DNA of 64,000 nucleotides from Sneathiella sp. P13V-1. GTDB lineage: Bacteria > Pseudomonadota > Alphaproteobacteria > Sneathiellales > Sneathiellaceae. Below the pieces are notes generated by a model. That model saw only the letters and a list, made by a program, of their open reading frames with translations, made no database searches and was not told the origin of the DNA. The translations under genes and the position numbers were made by a program. Shown piece by piece: positions 17,786-26,375 of the stretch. The DNA lies in NCBI RefSeq assembly GCF_015143595.1, contig NZ_WYEU01000002.1, positions 930,001-994,000 of the forward strand. Reading direction: 5' to 3'. How positions within the stretch are numbered: position 1 is the first letter of the stretch; every line of letters starts with the position of its first letter.

Positions 17786-18499
17786 CTAGTGAGAACTACC
17801 CAAGAATGCTGTTTTGACATCAGAACTATTCAGTAGCTCTTCTGCTGTACCCTCACCGACAATATCCCCTGTATCAATGAGATATCCTCGGTCGGCAATT
17901 TTCAGGCTGATTTTGACATTTTGCTCTACAATGAGCATGGAAACACCGGTTTCCTTTATTCGTTCAAGTGCTTCAAACAATTCGCTTACGACAATGGGCG
18001 CGAGCCCCAAACTTGGTTCATCAAGAACCAGTAATTTTGGGTTGGACATCAATGCCCGCCCAATAGCAACCATCTGCTGCTCTCCACCTGACATGGTTCC
18101 AACCAACTGCCTTGAACGTTCTTTTACCCTCGGGAAAAGTTCGTGCACCAATTCCAGTTTTTCTTCTTCCAAGCCACGTGAATTCTTGGGGTTCGCCCCA
18201 AGTTTTAAATTTTCCAGGACACTTAGTTGCGGAAACAATCCACGACCTTCCGGCACCAGAGCAAGACCTGTTTCGACAATTTTATGATTGGGAATTGCCT
18301 TCAGGGAGTTTCCAAAAAAATCAATTTTTGAGCTCGGATCAGAAGGCACAAGGCCTGCGATTGCCTTCATTAGAGAAGTCTTCCCCGCTCCGTTTGAACC
18401 GAGGATAACAACTGTTTCATCTTTCTCAACTTGTATTGAAACAGAATTGAGAGCCTGATGTTTCCCATATGCGACAGACAGGTTTGATACATCAAGCAT
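17786..18499 (-). CDS. LivF-type ABC ATPase of the second importer
   Basis: 237 residues from the ATG at 18499, which has GGGAG 6 bases upstream; in-frame ATGs further upstream have no ribosome site at a useful distance. Walker A GSNGAGKTSL, signature MSGGEQQMVAIGRAL, Walker B LLVLDEPSLGLAP and H-loop LIVEQN are canonical. Its start overlaps the end of the LivG-type gene by 8 bases. Confidence 0.9.
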   Translation of the reverse strand: MLDVSNLSVAYGKHQALNSVSIQVEKDETVVILGSNGAGKTSLMKAIAGLVPSDPSSKIDFFGNSLKAIPNHKIVETGLALVPEGRGLFPQLSVLENLKLGANPKNSRGLEEEKLELVHELFPRVKERSRQLVGTMSGGEQQMVAIGRALMSNPKLLVLDEPSLGLAPIVVSELFEALERIKETGVSMLIVEQNVKISLKIADRGYLIDTGDIVGEGTAEELLNSSDVKTAFLGSSH

Positions 18500-19220
18500 G
18501 GTCATCTCCCAGATACGCAGAGACAACATGAGGATCGTTCAGTACATCCCCCGTGGGACCGTCCGCAATTTTTTCACCAGAGTTCATAACGACGCAACGT
18601 GGGCAAAGCTCCCTCACCGCATCAATTATGTGTTCAACCATCAAGATACCTATGCCTTCTTTTTGCAATGAACGAATGAGTTCAATACCAGTGTTTAATT
18701 CCGTCGGGTTTAGACCTGATAACCACTCATCCAACATCAGAAGTTTTGGCTGCCCTCCCAACGCTCTCGCAAGTTCCAACCGTTTGCTATCGATGTAGGT
18801 AAGAGAGCTGGCGCTTTCCCTTTCACGTCCTTGAAGCCCTACTTGTTCCAAAATAGCCAATGCGAGAGATTGCGCTTCATTTCCCCACATTTTCCTTGGG
18901 CCAAATGCCAAAGAGGTTTGAATATTTTCAAGAATTGTGAGGCTTGGCAAAATGCGAACCAATTGGAAGGTCCTAGCAATCCCATAATTGAAGATCTGGT
19001 CTGATCTCTTTTTTGAGATATCAATATCATCAAATATTATTTGCCCATGCGTAAGAGGAAGTGCACCTGATATCAGGTTCATCATTGTAGTCTTTCCTGA
19101 ACCGTTAGGCCCAAGCAACCCAATGATTTCACCTTCGTTCATCTCAAAGGAGACTTCATTTACTGCAGCCAAACCGCCAAACCGCTTTACAACATGTTCT
19201 ACTTTCAGAAGACGTGTCAT
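18492..19220 (-). CDS. LivG-type ABC ATPase of the second importer
   Basis: 242 residues. Walker A GPNGSGKTTM and H-loop MVEHIIDAV are present. The signature reads LTYIDSKRLELARAL instead of LSYGQQR, and Walker B is followed by Trp (MLDEWLSGLNP) instead of the usual Pro. Such variants occur in a LivG subfamily, so activity is not excluded. It overlaps the permease gene by 4 bases and the LivF-type gene by 8. Confidence 0.88.
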   Translation of the reverse strand: MTRLLKVEHVVKRFGGLAAVNEVSFEMNEGEIIGLLGPNGSGKTTMMNLISGALPLTHGQIIFDDIDISKKRSDQIFNYGIARTFQLVRILPSLTILENIQTSLAFGPRKMWGNEAQSLALAILEQVGLQGRERESASSLTYIDSKRLELARALGGQPKLLMLDEWLSGLNPTELNTGIELIRSLQKEGIGILMVEHIIDAVRELCPRCVVMNSGEKIADGPTGDVLNDPHVVSAYLGDDHA

Positions 19221-20164
19221 TTGATGTCTCCTTCTGCTGTATTTCTTCCAATGCGGCTTGAGATTTTTGCATAATTCTCTTCAAAGAATGCCAACACACC
19301 TCTTGGCAGGACAAAAACAATTCCGATAAATAGAATGCCCAAAATAATGGAATAGTGGTTCGGGAAGTTTGCCGACAGCCATTCAAACAGCAAAAACAGA
19401 GGAATGACGCCAAATACCGGTCCAAATAATCGGTTGGAACCGCCAAACAACGCCATAATCACTGTCAAAAAGGAAACAACCGGATTAAAGACAATGCTTG
19501 GCTCCACATATACCCATCTTGGAGCCTGAACAGCACCGATCAAAGTCATAATGGACGCGCTCAATGCAAACAGAATGAGCTTAATGTTTGTGATATGAAT
19601 ACCTGAGTGCTTCGCAACCATTTCATCGTCACCGATAACACGAAGGGCGAGACCTATTCGGCTCCTTTTTATTCCCCATGAAATGAGCAGAGTGAAAATC
19701 GCGATGGAGAGAAGCATCCAATAAATGTGCCGCGTTTCCAATTCTAGAAATATGTAACGGCCTAACTCTCCTGTTACATTCACTTCGAACCAGGTTACCA
19801 ATTGAACAACCAATTCAGTTAGCCCGAAGGAGAAAATTACAAAATAGACGCCTGCCAAACGAAGGGTGGCCACCCCAACAATCAATGAAAGAACCGCACC
19901 TATTAACAATGATACCAACAAGATAGCTGGATAAGCTAAATGCTCTCCCAATACTGCCATTGTATAGGCACCAATACCGTAGAACGCGACAGTGGCGAGC
20001 GATATATATCTGGTAGGTCCTGAGAAAATTGACCAAGCCGTTGCCAGGCCAACGTAACTTGCAATACCAACCATCAACCCCAAACCATAACTGTCGAGAA
20101 TATAGGGGGCAGAAAACAAGCCGCCAGAAATTAAGGCAAAGGCTAAATAAGATACTTTAAACAT
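19217..20164 (-). CDS. LivM-type ABC permease of the second importer
   Basis: 315 residues of multi-spanning membrane protein with GLATAWSIFSGPTRYISLAT and the conserved cytoplasmic loop RIGLALRVIGDDEMVAKHSGI. I place the start at the ATG at 20164 (MFKVSYLAF), 8 bases after the stop of the LivH-type gene; an ATG at 20206 inside that gene is an alternative. The stop overlaps the LivG start. Second permease of the importer. Confidence 0.85.
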   Translation of the reverse strand: MFKVSYLAFALISGGLFSAPYILDSYGLGLMVGIASYVGLATAWSIFSGPTRYISLATVAFYGIGAYTMAVLGEHLAYPAILLVSLLIGAVLSLIVGVATLRLAGVYFVIFSFGLTELVVQLVTWFEVNVTGELGRYIFLELETRHIYWMLLSIAIFTLLISWGIKRSRIGLALRVIGDDEMVAKHSGIHITNIKLILFALSASIMTLIGAVQAPRWVYVEPSIVFNPVVSFLTVIMALFGGSNRLFGPVFGVIPLFLLFEWLSANFPNHYSIILGILFIGIVFVLPRGVLAFFEENYAKISSRIGRNTAEGDIK

Positions 20165-20172
20165 TTGATATA

Positions 20173-21039
20173 CTAGCCTTTTCCATAGAGCCCCTGTGGG
20201 CGCCATAGCAATATTACGAGAAAAATAAGATACACAGCGGCCAGCGTTAATCCCGGGTCTATATATGATGAAACCAGGGCTTCAACTAATCCAAGGATCA
20301 ATCCGGAAAGAAGTGCGCCCATGAAATTTCCAACCCCTCCCATGATCACGACGATCAGGGCTTTCATGGTGAAAATGACACCTGCCGTTGCCGTAAAGGT
20401 TTGGAACATGGAGACGATGACACCGGCCAATGCCGCCAACATGCCGCCTACAGCAAAAGCAGTTCGGGCTGTTCTTTCCAGATCAATACCGACAAGTGGC
20501 GCATTTTCCGGGTTTGTCGCAACGGCCCGCAAATTCCGCCCCCATCTACTGTTGTTGATAAACAGATAGAGACCGCCGCCCAGCACCACCGCTGCAACAA
20601 GTGCGATCAGTCGGTTTGCAGCCAAAACAACACCGAAGATTTCAACCGGTGTATTTAAAAAAGTATAGCTGGTAAAATCCGCTCCAAAAATTACGAGCAA
20701 GATACCTTGCAACAAGAACAACAATCCAAAGGTTACAAGAATTGAGTCCACCTCTAGTGCCCCAGCGTCACTTGCCCGCTTTGCCAAAGGCGACATAAGA
20801 AGCCCATAGATGACATAGGATAAAATAAAGCCGCCTGTGGCTACTGCCGGCAATGCCAGTAATGGATTGATCTCAAACGTGGAAAACAAAACAAAGGTGG
20901 CGAAGGAAGCCGTTATCATTAACTCCCCATAGGCTAGATTCATGATCCGGGCGACGCCATATTGCATGGTCATCCCCAATGCGGCCAATGAATAGGTCCC
21001 CCCAAGAACCAGCCCGATCATAAGAGTAGTCATTAACAT
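20173..21039 (-). CDS. LivH-type ABC permease of the second importer
   Basis: 288 residues, about eight membrane helices, with the LivH signature YGVARIMNLAYGELMITAS and the C-terminal GGVGNFMGALLSG and RPQGLYGKG. AGGAAG lies 6 bases before the ATG at 21039. It follows the binding-protein gene by 29 bases. Confidence 0.9.
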   Translation of the reverse strand: MLMTTLMIGLVLGGTYSLAALGMTMQYGVARIMNLAYGELMITASFATFVLFSTFEINPLLALPAVATGGFILSYVIYGLLMSPLAKRASDAGALEVDSILVTFGLLFLLQGILLVIFGADFTSYTFLNTPVEIFGVVLAANRLIALVAAVVLGGGLYLFINNSRWGRNLRAVATNPENAPLVGIDLERTARTAFAVGGMLAALAGVIVSMFQTFTATAGVIFTMKALIVVIMGGVGNFMGALLSGLILGLVEALVSSYIDPGLTLAAVYLIFLVILLWRPQGLYGKG

Positions 21040-21068
21040 CTGACACTTCCTTCGACGCGTTACGCTAC

Positions 21069-22292
21069 TTAATTCTTTACCCAGCGGGCTTTAGGAATGA
21101 CAACATCCGTGGCACCCTCTCTTGAAGACGGAGAGACACCCACGAATTTGTTGTTTTGCCACTGGCCTGCAAACCATAGTGTTCTCAACTGGTTATCCTT
21201 AAGTTTGATATTGCCAAGAATGGTGTCAAAACTGCCACTAGAGATTTCCTTGGCAACCGCTTCGCGGTCCAGACCTACTCTTCCAATAGCTTGTTCAAGC
21301 ATTTGAAGGCTGGCATAGGTTACGCTACTTGCCCAATAGTCTGGAGGACTACCGAGAAGATCCATGTGCGTTTTGGCGTATTTCTGAAAGGCTTCACTTT
21401 TGTGATTAACTCCACCCAAACTCATAATGCCATCGATGTTTTTTCCAGCAATTTTCTCGAATACCGGAAAGCCTACGCCAACACCTAAATAGAAGATCTT
21501 TGGATTGAAATCGACAACTTGCGCCTGTTTCACCAATGCAAAAGTGTGAGGTGGATAAGAGAAAGCAATAAACGTATCTGCACCTTTGGATTTTGCGTCA
21601 TTGATCATTGAACTGAAATCTGACGTTTTGATCGGGAAAGTCTTATCGTAAACAAGATCAAACCCTGCATCCTTTAATGCAGGACGAGCAGCTTTGATCA
21701 AATCAATACCAAACCCATCAGCAACGGAAACAACAGAAATTTTACCGTTGATTTTTCCTGCATCTTTAGCGGATTTAAGAATGTTGGATAGTTCCGTCGC
21801 ATAATCCCGACCACCGCCTAAGAACCAGAAACTTTTTTTCCAGCGTTTTGCAAACTGAGGCGCTTTATCGGTTACCGCAGTTACCGCGAGCTGCGGATAG
21901 TTATGTTTATCCATCAGCGGGGCGATGGCGAGGTTAAAACCGGTTCCCCATGGCGGCAGAATGAAATCCACCTTGTCCCGGACAGCCAGCCTTTCGACGG
22001 CCCTCACCGCTTCTTCTGAGGATGAACGGTCGTCATATTCAATCACTTCAATTTTACGGCGTTCACCACCGGGAAGTTTCAGACCGCCGCCTTTGTTAAC
22101 CTGATCGACCCAAAGTTTGTAATTCGGAACAGTTGTAATATTAGCGCCCGCGGAATTCTGTCCGGTCTTTGAAACCGCATATCCAATCTTTACTGTTTTT
22201 TCCGCACTTGCGGTGCTGACGATCGAAAATGATGATGCAACAATAGCCGTCGCGGCCAGCTTAAAAGCTGCCCCAAAATTTAATTTCTTCAT
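21069..22292 (-). CDS. ABC transporter substrate-binding protein of the second importer
   Basis: 407 residues from the ATG at 22292, preceded by GGGAGG. A signal peptide (KKLNFGAAFKLAATAIVAS, cleavage near STASAEK) is followed by a LivJ-like Peripla_BP_6 fold beginning VKIGYAVSKTGQNSAG. First gene of the operon binding protein-LivH-LivM-LivG-LivF-aldehyde dehydrogenase. The ligand cannot be read from the sequence; the terminal aromatic aldehyde dehydrogenase argues for an aromatic compound rather than an amino acid. Probably controlled by the divergent AraC regulator. Confidence 0.9.
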   Translation of the reverse strand: MKKLNFGAAFKLAATAIVASSFSIVSTASAEKTVKIGYAVSKTGQNSAGANITTVPNYKLWVDQVNKGGGLKLPGGERRKIEVIEYDDRSSSEEAVRAVERLAVRDKVDFILPPWGTGFNLAIAPLMDKHNYPQLAVTAVTDKAPQFAKRWKKSFWFLGGGRDYATELSNILKSAKDAGKINGKISVVSVADGFGIDLIKAARPALKDAGFDLVYDKTFPIKTSDFSSMINDAKSKGADTFIAFSYPPHTFALVKQAQVVDFNPKIFYLGVGVGFPVFEKIAGKNIDGIMSLGGVNHKSEAFQKYAKTHMDLLGSPPDYWASSVTYASLQMLEQAIGRVGLDREAVAKEISSGSFDTILGNIKLKDNQLRTLWFAGQWQNNKFVGVSPSSREGATDVVIPKARWVKN

Positions 22293-22522
22293 GTTTTCCT
22301 CCCGTTTCGAAAGGCAAACTGCAACATCACAATGATCTGGCAGAGGTCCCCTTGTTAGGGTTGCTTTCCGAATACACAAAGAGCTTAAATTTGGAACTTG
22401 AGTAGAAAAATAGACTAAAAGAGGAAAAAATTGTACTTTTGCAGGAAAGAAACGGGAAGCGGTAGGCATTTCCATCAATTTTGCCTAATGAACTGACATC
22501 CGAATTTCAAGAAGTATGAAAT

Positions 22523-23392
22523 ATGCTGCCATATTCGATAAACAACAGCCGATATCTAAGCTCTGACAATACAGAGTCGCATGAAATAATCAGTACACTC
22601 GATGCGCAAACATTTGAACTTCGCGGGGGGCGATCCCATTGCTTTATGATTTCGGATGGCACCTGCCAAACCAGTGATGCCATTATTATCCAATCCCCGT
22701 GTCTGATCTGGCTTCCTCAAGGGACGAAATCCAGTATTACAGTTCACGCAGGTGGGATGGGCAATGTAATTAGTATACCGGAAGTCAGCCTAGGCGCCGC
22801 GCTTCCGGCAGGCGCGCTGGGCAATGAAGTTCGTCTTGCGCTCGGGAAAGTCAATATTTCAAAGAATATCGACCCGAAAACACTAAGCCGTCTACACAGT
22901 TTGGCTAGTAATATCTCAGAGGAATTGTATGCAAATCAGCCTGCATCGCAAAGTCTGGTCAGGTATAGTCTAACCTTGCTCATGATTGAAATCTGGCGAA
23001 TATCCGAGCCTGAATTAACAACAAACAAATCTTTCCCCCGGACGATATATCAAAACTTCAATTCTCTTCTGGATTTGCATTTAACAGATCACTGGACTGT
23101 AGAGACTTATGCCAAACATATCGGAGTCTCAAAAGACAGGCTAACATCTGTCATACAGCGGGCAACTGGTCGTACACCGCTTTCAGAAATCCACCATAAA
23201 ATGATCCAGGAAGCGGAGGAACTTTTGATCAACTCCACTTATCAGATTTCAGAAATTGCGTTTAAGCTGGGTTACAAAGATGCTGCGTATTTCAACCGGT
23301 TTTTCAAACGAATTACCGGCAAATCACCCGGAAAATTCAGAGCAGAGTTCCAACGATTGGAGCTTGATAATTCTTTCGCGTCCTGGCCATAA
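22523..23392 (+). CDS. AraC-family transcriptional regulator
   Basis: 289 residues. An N-terminal cupin-like sensing part (about 25-120, with SPCLIWLPQGTKSSI) precedes a C-terminal double helix-turn-helix: WTVETYAKHIGVSKDRLTSV and ISEIAFKLGYKDAAYFNRFF, ending KRITGKSPGKFR. It is divergent from the second importer across 230 bases and is the natural candidate for its activator in response to the imported aromatic compound. It converges on the HMG-CoA-lyase-like gene, only 11 bases away. Confidence 0.9.
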   Translation: MLPYSINNSRYLSSDNTESHEIISTLDAQTFELRGGRSHCFMISDGTCQTSDAIIIQSPCLIWLPQGTKSSITVHAGGMGNVISIPEVSLGAALPAGALGNEVRLALGKVNISKNIDPKTLSRLHSLASNISEELYANQPASQSLVRYSLTLLMIEIWRISEPELTTNKSFPRTIYQNFNSLLDLHLTDHWTVETYAKHIGVSKDRLTSVIQRATGRTPLSEIHHKMIQEAEELLINSTYQISEIAFKLGYKDAAYFNRFFKRITGKSPGKFRAEFQRLELDNSFASWP

Positions 23393-23403
23393 AATTGAAG
23401 CCG

Positions 23404-24363
23404 CTATACCTTTCTGCGAAAGCTATCCAACGCACCCGAATGCATCACCCGCCCCATAAGGCTGCGGCCAATGATCTGTTCCGCCAGACGAGAGGCACTG
23501 ATTAGTTTTTCAAGATCAATTCCTGTTTCTATTCCAAGTTCATGACACAGCAATACGGCATCTTCTGTACAGACATTACCGGCGGCATTTCCGTGTCCAT
23601 GTCCTGCAAAAGGACACCCACCCAAACCGGCCACTGAACTTTCAAACAAATCTACACCCATGGAAAGCGCCGCATAGACATTTGCGATCCCCATTCCCCG
23701 GGTATCGTGGATATGCATGCCAATTCTGGTATCCGGGGCAAGGTTTCGGACTTCACCAATGAGACGTTTTACGGATTCCGGGTTTCCCCACCCCATCGTA
23801 TCCGCGAGGAAAAGGTTCGGGATCGGGATATTTTCCTCTTCTGACAAACGGATAATGAATTTGAAATCTTCCATAACCCGTTCAGTGGAAATATCACCTT
23901 CCATGTTACATCCGAAAGCCGCCATGACATACGCACTGTCTGGCACCAGATCATGTTCTTTATAAAGATGAACCCAATCGCGCTGACGCTCCCTCATTTC
24001 TGAGGCGCGGCAATTGTTATTTTGCTGCGCAAAGGCATCTGATGCGTAAAACAGAAGCTTGGGTTCCATATCGATTTCCGGTATGGAAACAGCCTTCTTG
24101 AAGCCTTTTTCATTCAACCATAGAGCTGTGTAGTGCACGCCTTCCTTTCGATTGATGCGCTTGAACAACTCTCCTGTATCTGCCATCTGCGGTACATAAG
24201 TTGGGCTTACAAAAGACCCAACCTGGATGGTTTTCAAACCTGTTTCGCTGAGTGCATTAATCAATTCAATCCGCTGCTCTATCGGGTAAATGGTCTTTTC
24301 AATCTGAAAGCCTTCCCTTGGGCCTTCTTCACGAAATTCCACAGACTTAGGAAAATCAGTCAT
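23404..24363 (-). CDS. HMG-CoA-lyase-like DRE-TIM metallolyase with variant metal-site motif
   Basis: 319 residues, the length of HMG-CoA lyase. The TIM-barrel motifs are visible: GMHIHDTRGMGIANV (metal-binding HxH), the loop GLGGCPFAGHGHGN with the active-site Cys, and GNVCTED. The N-terminal strand reads EEGPREGFQIE, where canonical enzymes have GPRDG: the Asp that binds the divalent metal next to the catalytic Arg is Glu here. HMG-CoA lyase splits 3-hydroxy-3-methylglutaryl-CoA into acetyl-CoA and acetoacetate. Last gene of a five-gene operon with a biotin-dependent acyl-CoA carboxylase, a combination typical of leucine or terpene catabolism. Substrate may differ from HMG-CoA. Confidence 0.82.
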   Translation of the reverse strand: MTDFPKSVEFREEGPREGFQIEKTIYPIEQRIELINALSETGLKTIQVGSFVSPTYVPQMADTGELFKRINRKEGVHYTALWLNEKGFKKAVSIPEIDMEPKLLFYASDAFAQQNNNCRASEMRERQRDWVHLYKEHDLVPDSAYVMAAFGCNMEGDISTERVMEDFKFIIRLSEEENIPIPNLFLADTMGWGNPESVKRLIGEVRNLAPDTRIGMHIHDTRGMGIANVYAALSMGVDLFESSVAGLGGCPFAGHGHGNAAGNVCTEDAVLLCHELGIETGIDLEKLISASRLAEQIIGRSLMGRVMHSGALDSFRRKV

Positions 24364-24372
24364 GCTTTTACC

Positions 24373-26367
24373 TTACACCGGATTAATTTCAGCCAGAACC
24401 TGACCACGATCCACCATGGCGCCAATAGAAACGCAAAGGCCATCAACTTTGCCGCTTAAAGGAGCTTTCACCGAGATCTCCATTTTCATGGATTCCAGAA
24501 TTACAACCGTGTCACCGGCAGCAACCTGATCCCCATCTGAACTTAAGATTTTGATGATTGCGCCCGTCAGAGGTGACAGAAGCTGATTGTCTGCCCCCTC
24601 ACCCGCAGATGCATTTTCAAGGGTCGAAGCAACATTAATATGATACAGCGCGCTTCCAATTTTCAGACACAGGGATGTTTCAGCAAACTCGGTTGAAACC
24701 ATAAGAACTTCATTTCCGATAGTAACCTGCCACCTGCTTTCACCAAGGGAGGTGATTTTGAGAACAAGATTGTCCTTATTTTCATCAGAAACCAGATAAC
24801 AATCATCGCCATCAAGCGGCGACACAACAACCTGTTTGTCTATGTCCACACAGGTCAGGCTAAGTGGTATTCCGCTGACCCTACTTTCTTCACCAAGGCC
24901 GGAGCGCCACCCCGTAAAACTTTTATCATTTAACCAGAGATCTCCTCCATTGCCATCGCGATTTTTATATCCCCAAAGGCAGCCAGCGATAGCAAAGACC
25001 TTAAAGTTCTGACCCCCTGTATTTGCCAGAATATCATCAAGACTTTCATCAATCATTCGTGTGTGAAAATCTAGATCTTGAACCGCAGGGACTTCAATCA
25101 GTGATTGAAGGAAATCCTTATTGGTGACCAGCCCATCAATATGGGAATTTTTCAGTGCTTCTGATAATTTCGACAATGCGTCTTCGCGGTTCACTCCATG
25201 AGCGATCAACTTCGCAATCATTGGGTCATAGAATGGAGTGAAACTGTCTCCCGCCTCAACGCCGCTATCAATCCGAATGTCCTTTGATAGAGAAATATCA
25301 GAAATTTGACCCGTTGCGGGCGCAAATTGCATTTCTGGATCTTCTGCATATAGCCGGGCTTCAACGGCATGTCCCGTCAAGGTCACATCGCTTTGATCAA
25401 GGTCCAGACCTTTCCCTATCGCAATAGAAAGCTGCAGAGCGACTAGATCCAGCCCTGTCACAGCTTCAGTCACTGGATGCTCGACCTGAAGGCGCGGATT
25501 TACCTCAAGAAAGAAATATTCGTCCTCGCTTACCAGAAATTCAACGGTTCCAAGGCCTCGGTAATTTAATGATTTGCCCAACCGAACCGCATCATCAGCT
25601 ATTTTGGAAAGAAATGCACGATCAAGCCCCGCAGCGGGCGCCTCCTCAATCACTTTTTGATGGCGACGTTGCAAGGAACAATCCCTCTCAAAAAGGTGAA
25701 TGACATTCCCGGCCCCATCCCCCGCGATCTGAATTTCGATATGGCGCGCGCCAGTGATCTGACGCTCCAGCAACAAATCACTCCGCCCAAAGGCACTTTC
25801 TGCTTCACGGAGAGCCGCTTCGATATCGTCTGAGAGCGTTTGCATTGACGTGACCAGACGTTGCCCGCGCCCTCCGCCGCCAGCTGAGGCTTTCAACAAG
25901 ACAGGAAGCCCTAGTTCTTTTACAGCCGTTTCGATTTCGGCAGGATTATCATACGCTTTGTCACTTCCCGGGATCACCGGAACCCCTGCGGCGATTGCGG
26001 CCTCTTTTGCCCGGGCTTTATCGCCAAACTGAATAAGAGTTTCAGCAGTCGGCCCCATAAAAATCAGCCCCGCCTCTTCTACAGCATTGGCAAATTCAGG
26101 GTTTTCCGAAAGGAAGCCATATCCCGGATGAATGGCATCCGCCCCGGCTTGTTTAGCTGCTGCCAGAACTTTTTCAATATTCAGGTAACTCTCAGACGCT
26201 GCGCTGCCACCAATATGAATGGATTTACCAATATCTCTCACATGTTTGGCTGTTGCATCTGCATCTGAATGTACACCAACTGGTTCAATACCAAATGCAC
26301 GAGCGGTTCTTGCGATCCGGCAGGCAATTTCGCCGCGATTGGCAATAAGTAAAGTTTTGATAGTCAT
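24373..26367 (-). CDS. Acyl-CoA carboxylase alpha subunit (biotin carboxylase + BCCP)
   Basis: 664 residues, length of methylcrotonyl- or geranyl-CoA carboxylase alpha subunits. Order: biotin carboxylase N-domain (LLIANRGEIACRI), ATP-grasp domain with the glycine loop KASAGGGGRGQRLV and the motif FLEVNPRLQVEHPVTE, a linker domain, and a C-terminal biotinyl domain whose lysine lies in ILESMKMEISVKAP. The ATG at 26367 is preceded by GGGG 5 bases away and lies 8 bases after the carboxyltransferase gene. It carboxylates its own biotin with ATP and bicarbonate and hands the group to the partner subunit. Confidence 0.92.
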   Translation of the reverse strand: MTIKTLLIANRGEIACRIARTARAFGIEPVGVHSDADATAKHVRDIGKSIHIGGSAASESYLNIEKVLAAAKQAGADAIHPGYGFLSENPEFANAVEEAGLIFMGPTAETLIQFGDKARAKEAAIAAGVPVIPGSDKAYDNPAEIETAVKELGLPVLLKASAGGGGRGQRLVTSMQTLSDDIEAALREAESAFGRSDLLLERQITGARHIEIQIAGDGAGNVIHLFERDCSLQRRHQKVIEEAPAAGLDRAFLSKIADDAVRLGKSLNYRGLGTVEFLVSEDEYFFLEVNPRLQVEHPVTEAVTGLDLVALQLSIAIGKGLDLDQSDVTLTGHAVEARLYAEDPEMQFAPATGQISDISLSKDIRIDSGVEAGDSFTPFYDPMIAKLIAHGVNREDALSKLSEALKNSHIDGLVTNKDFLQSLIEVPAVQDLDFHTRMIDESLDDILANTGGQNFKVFAIAGCLWGYKNRDGNGGDLWLNDKSFTGWRSGLGEESRVSGIPLSLTCVDIDKQVVVSPLDGDDCYLVSDENKDNLVLKITSLGESRWQVTIGNEVLMVSTEFAETSLCLKIGSALYHINVASTLENASAGEGADNQLLSPLTGAIIKILSSDGDQVAAGDTVVILESMKMEISVKAPLSGKVDGLCVSIGAMVDRGQVLAEINPV

Positions 26368-26375
26368 GATCACCC

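Noticed and set aside
18492-19220. Calling the second LivG-type ATPase a broken gene because of its odd signature and DEW motif
   Set aside because: The frame is intact, Walker A and the H-loop region are normal, and similar variants seem to exist in LivG subfamilies, so a functional gene is more likely.
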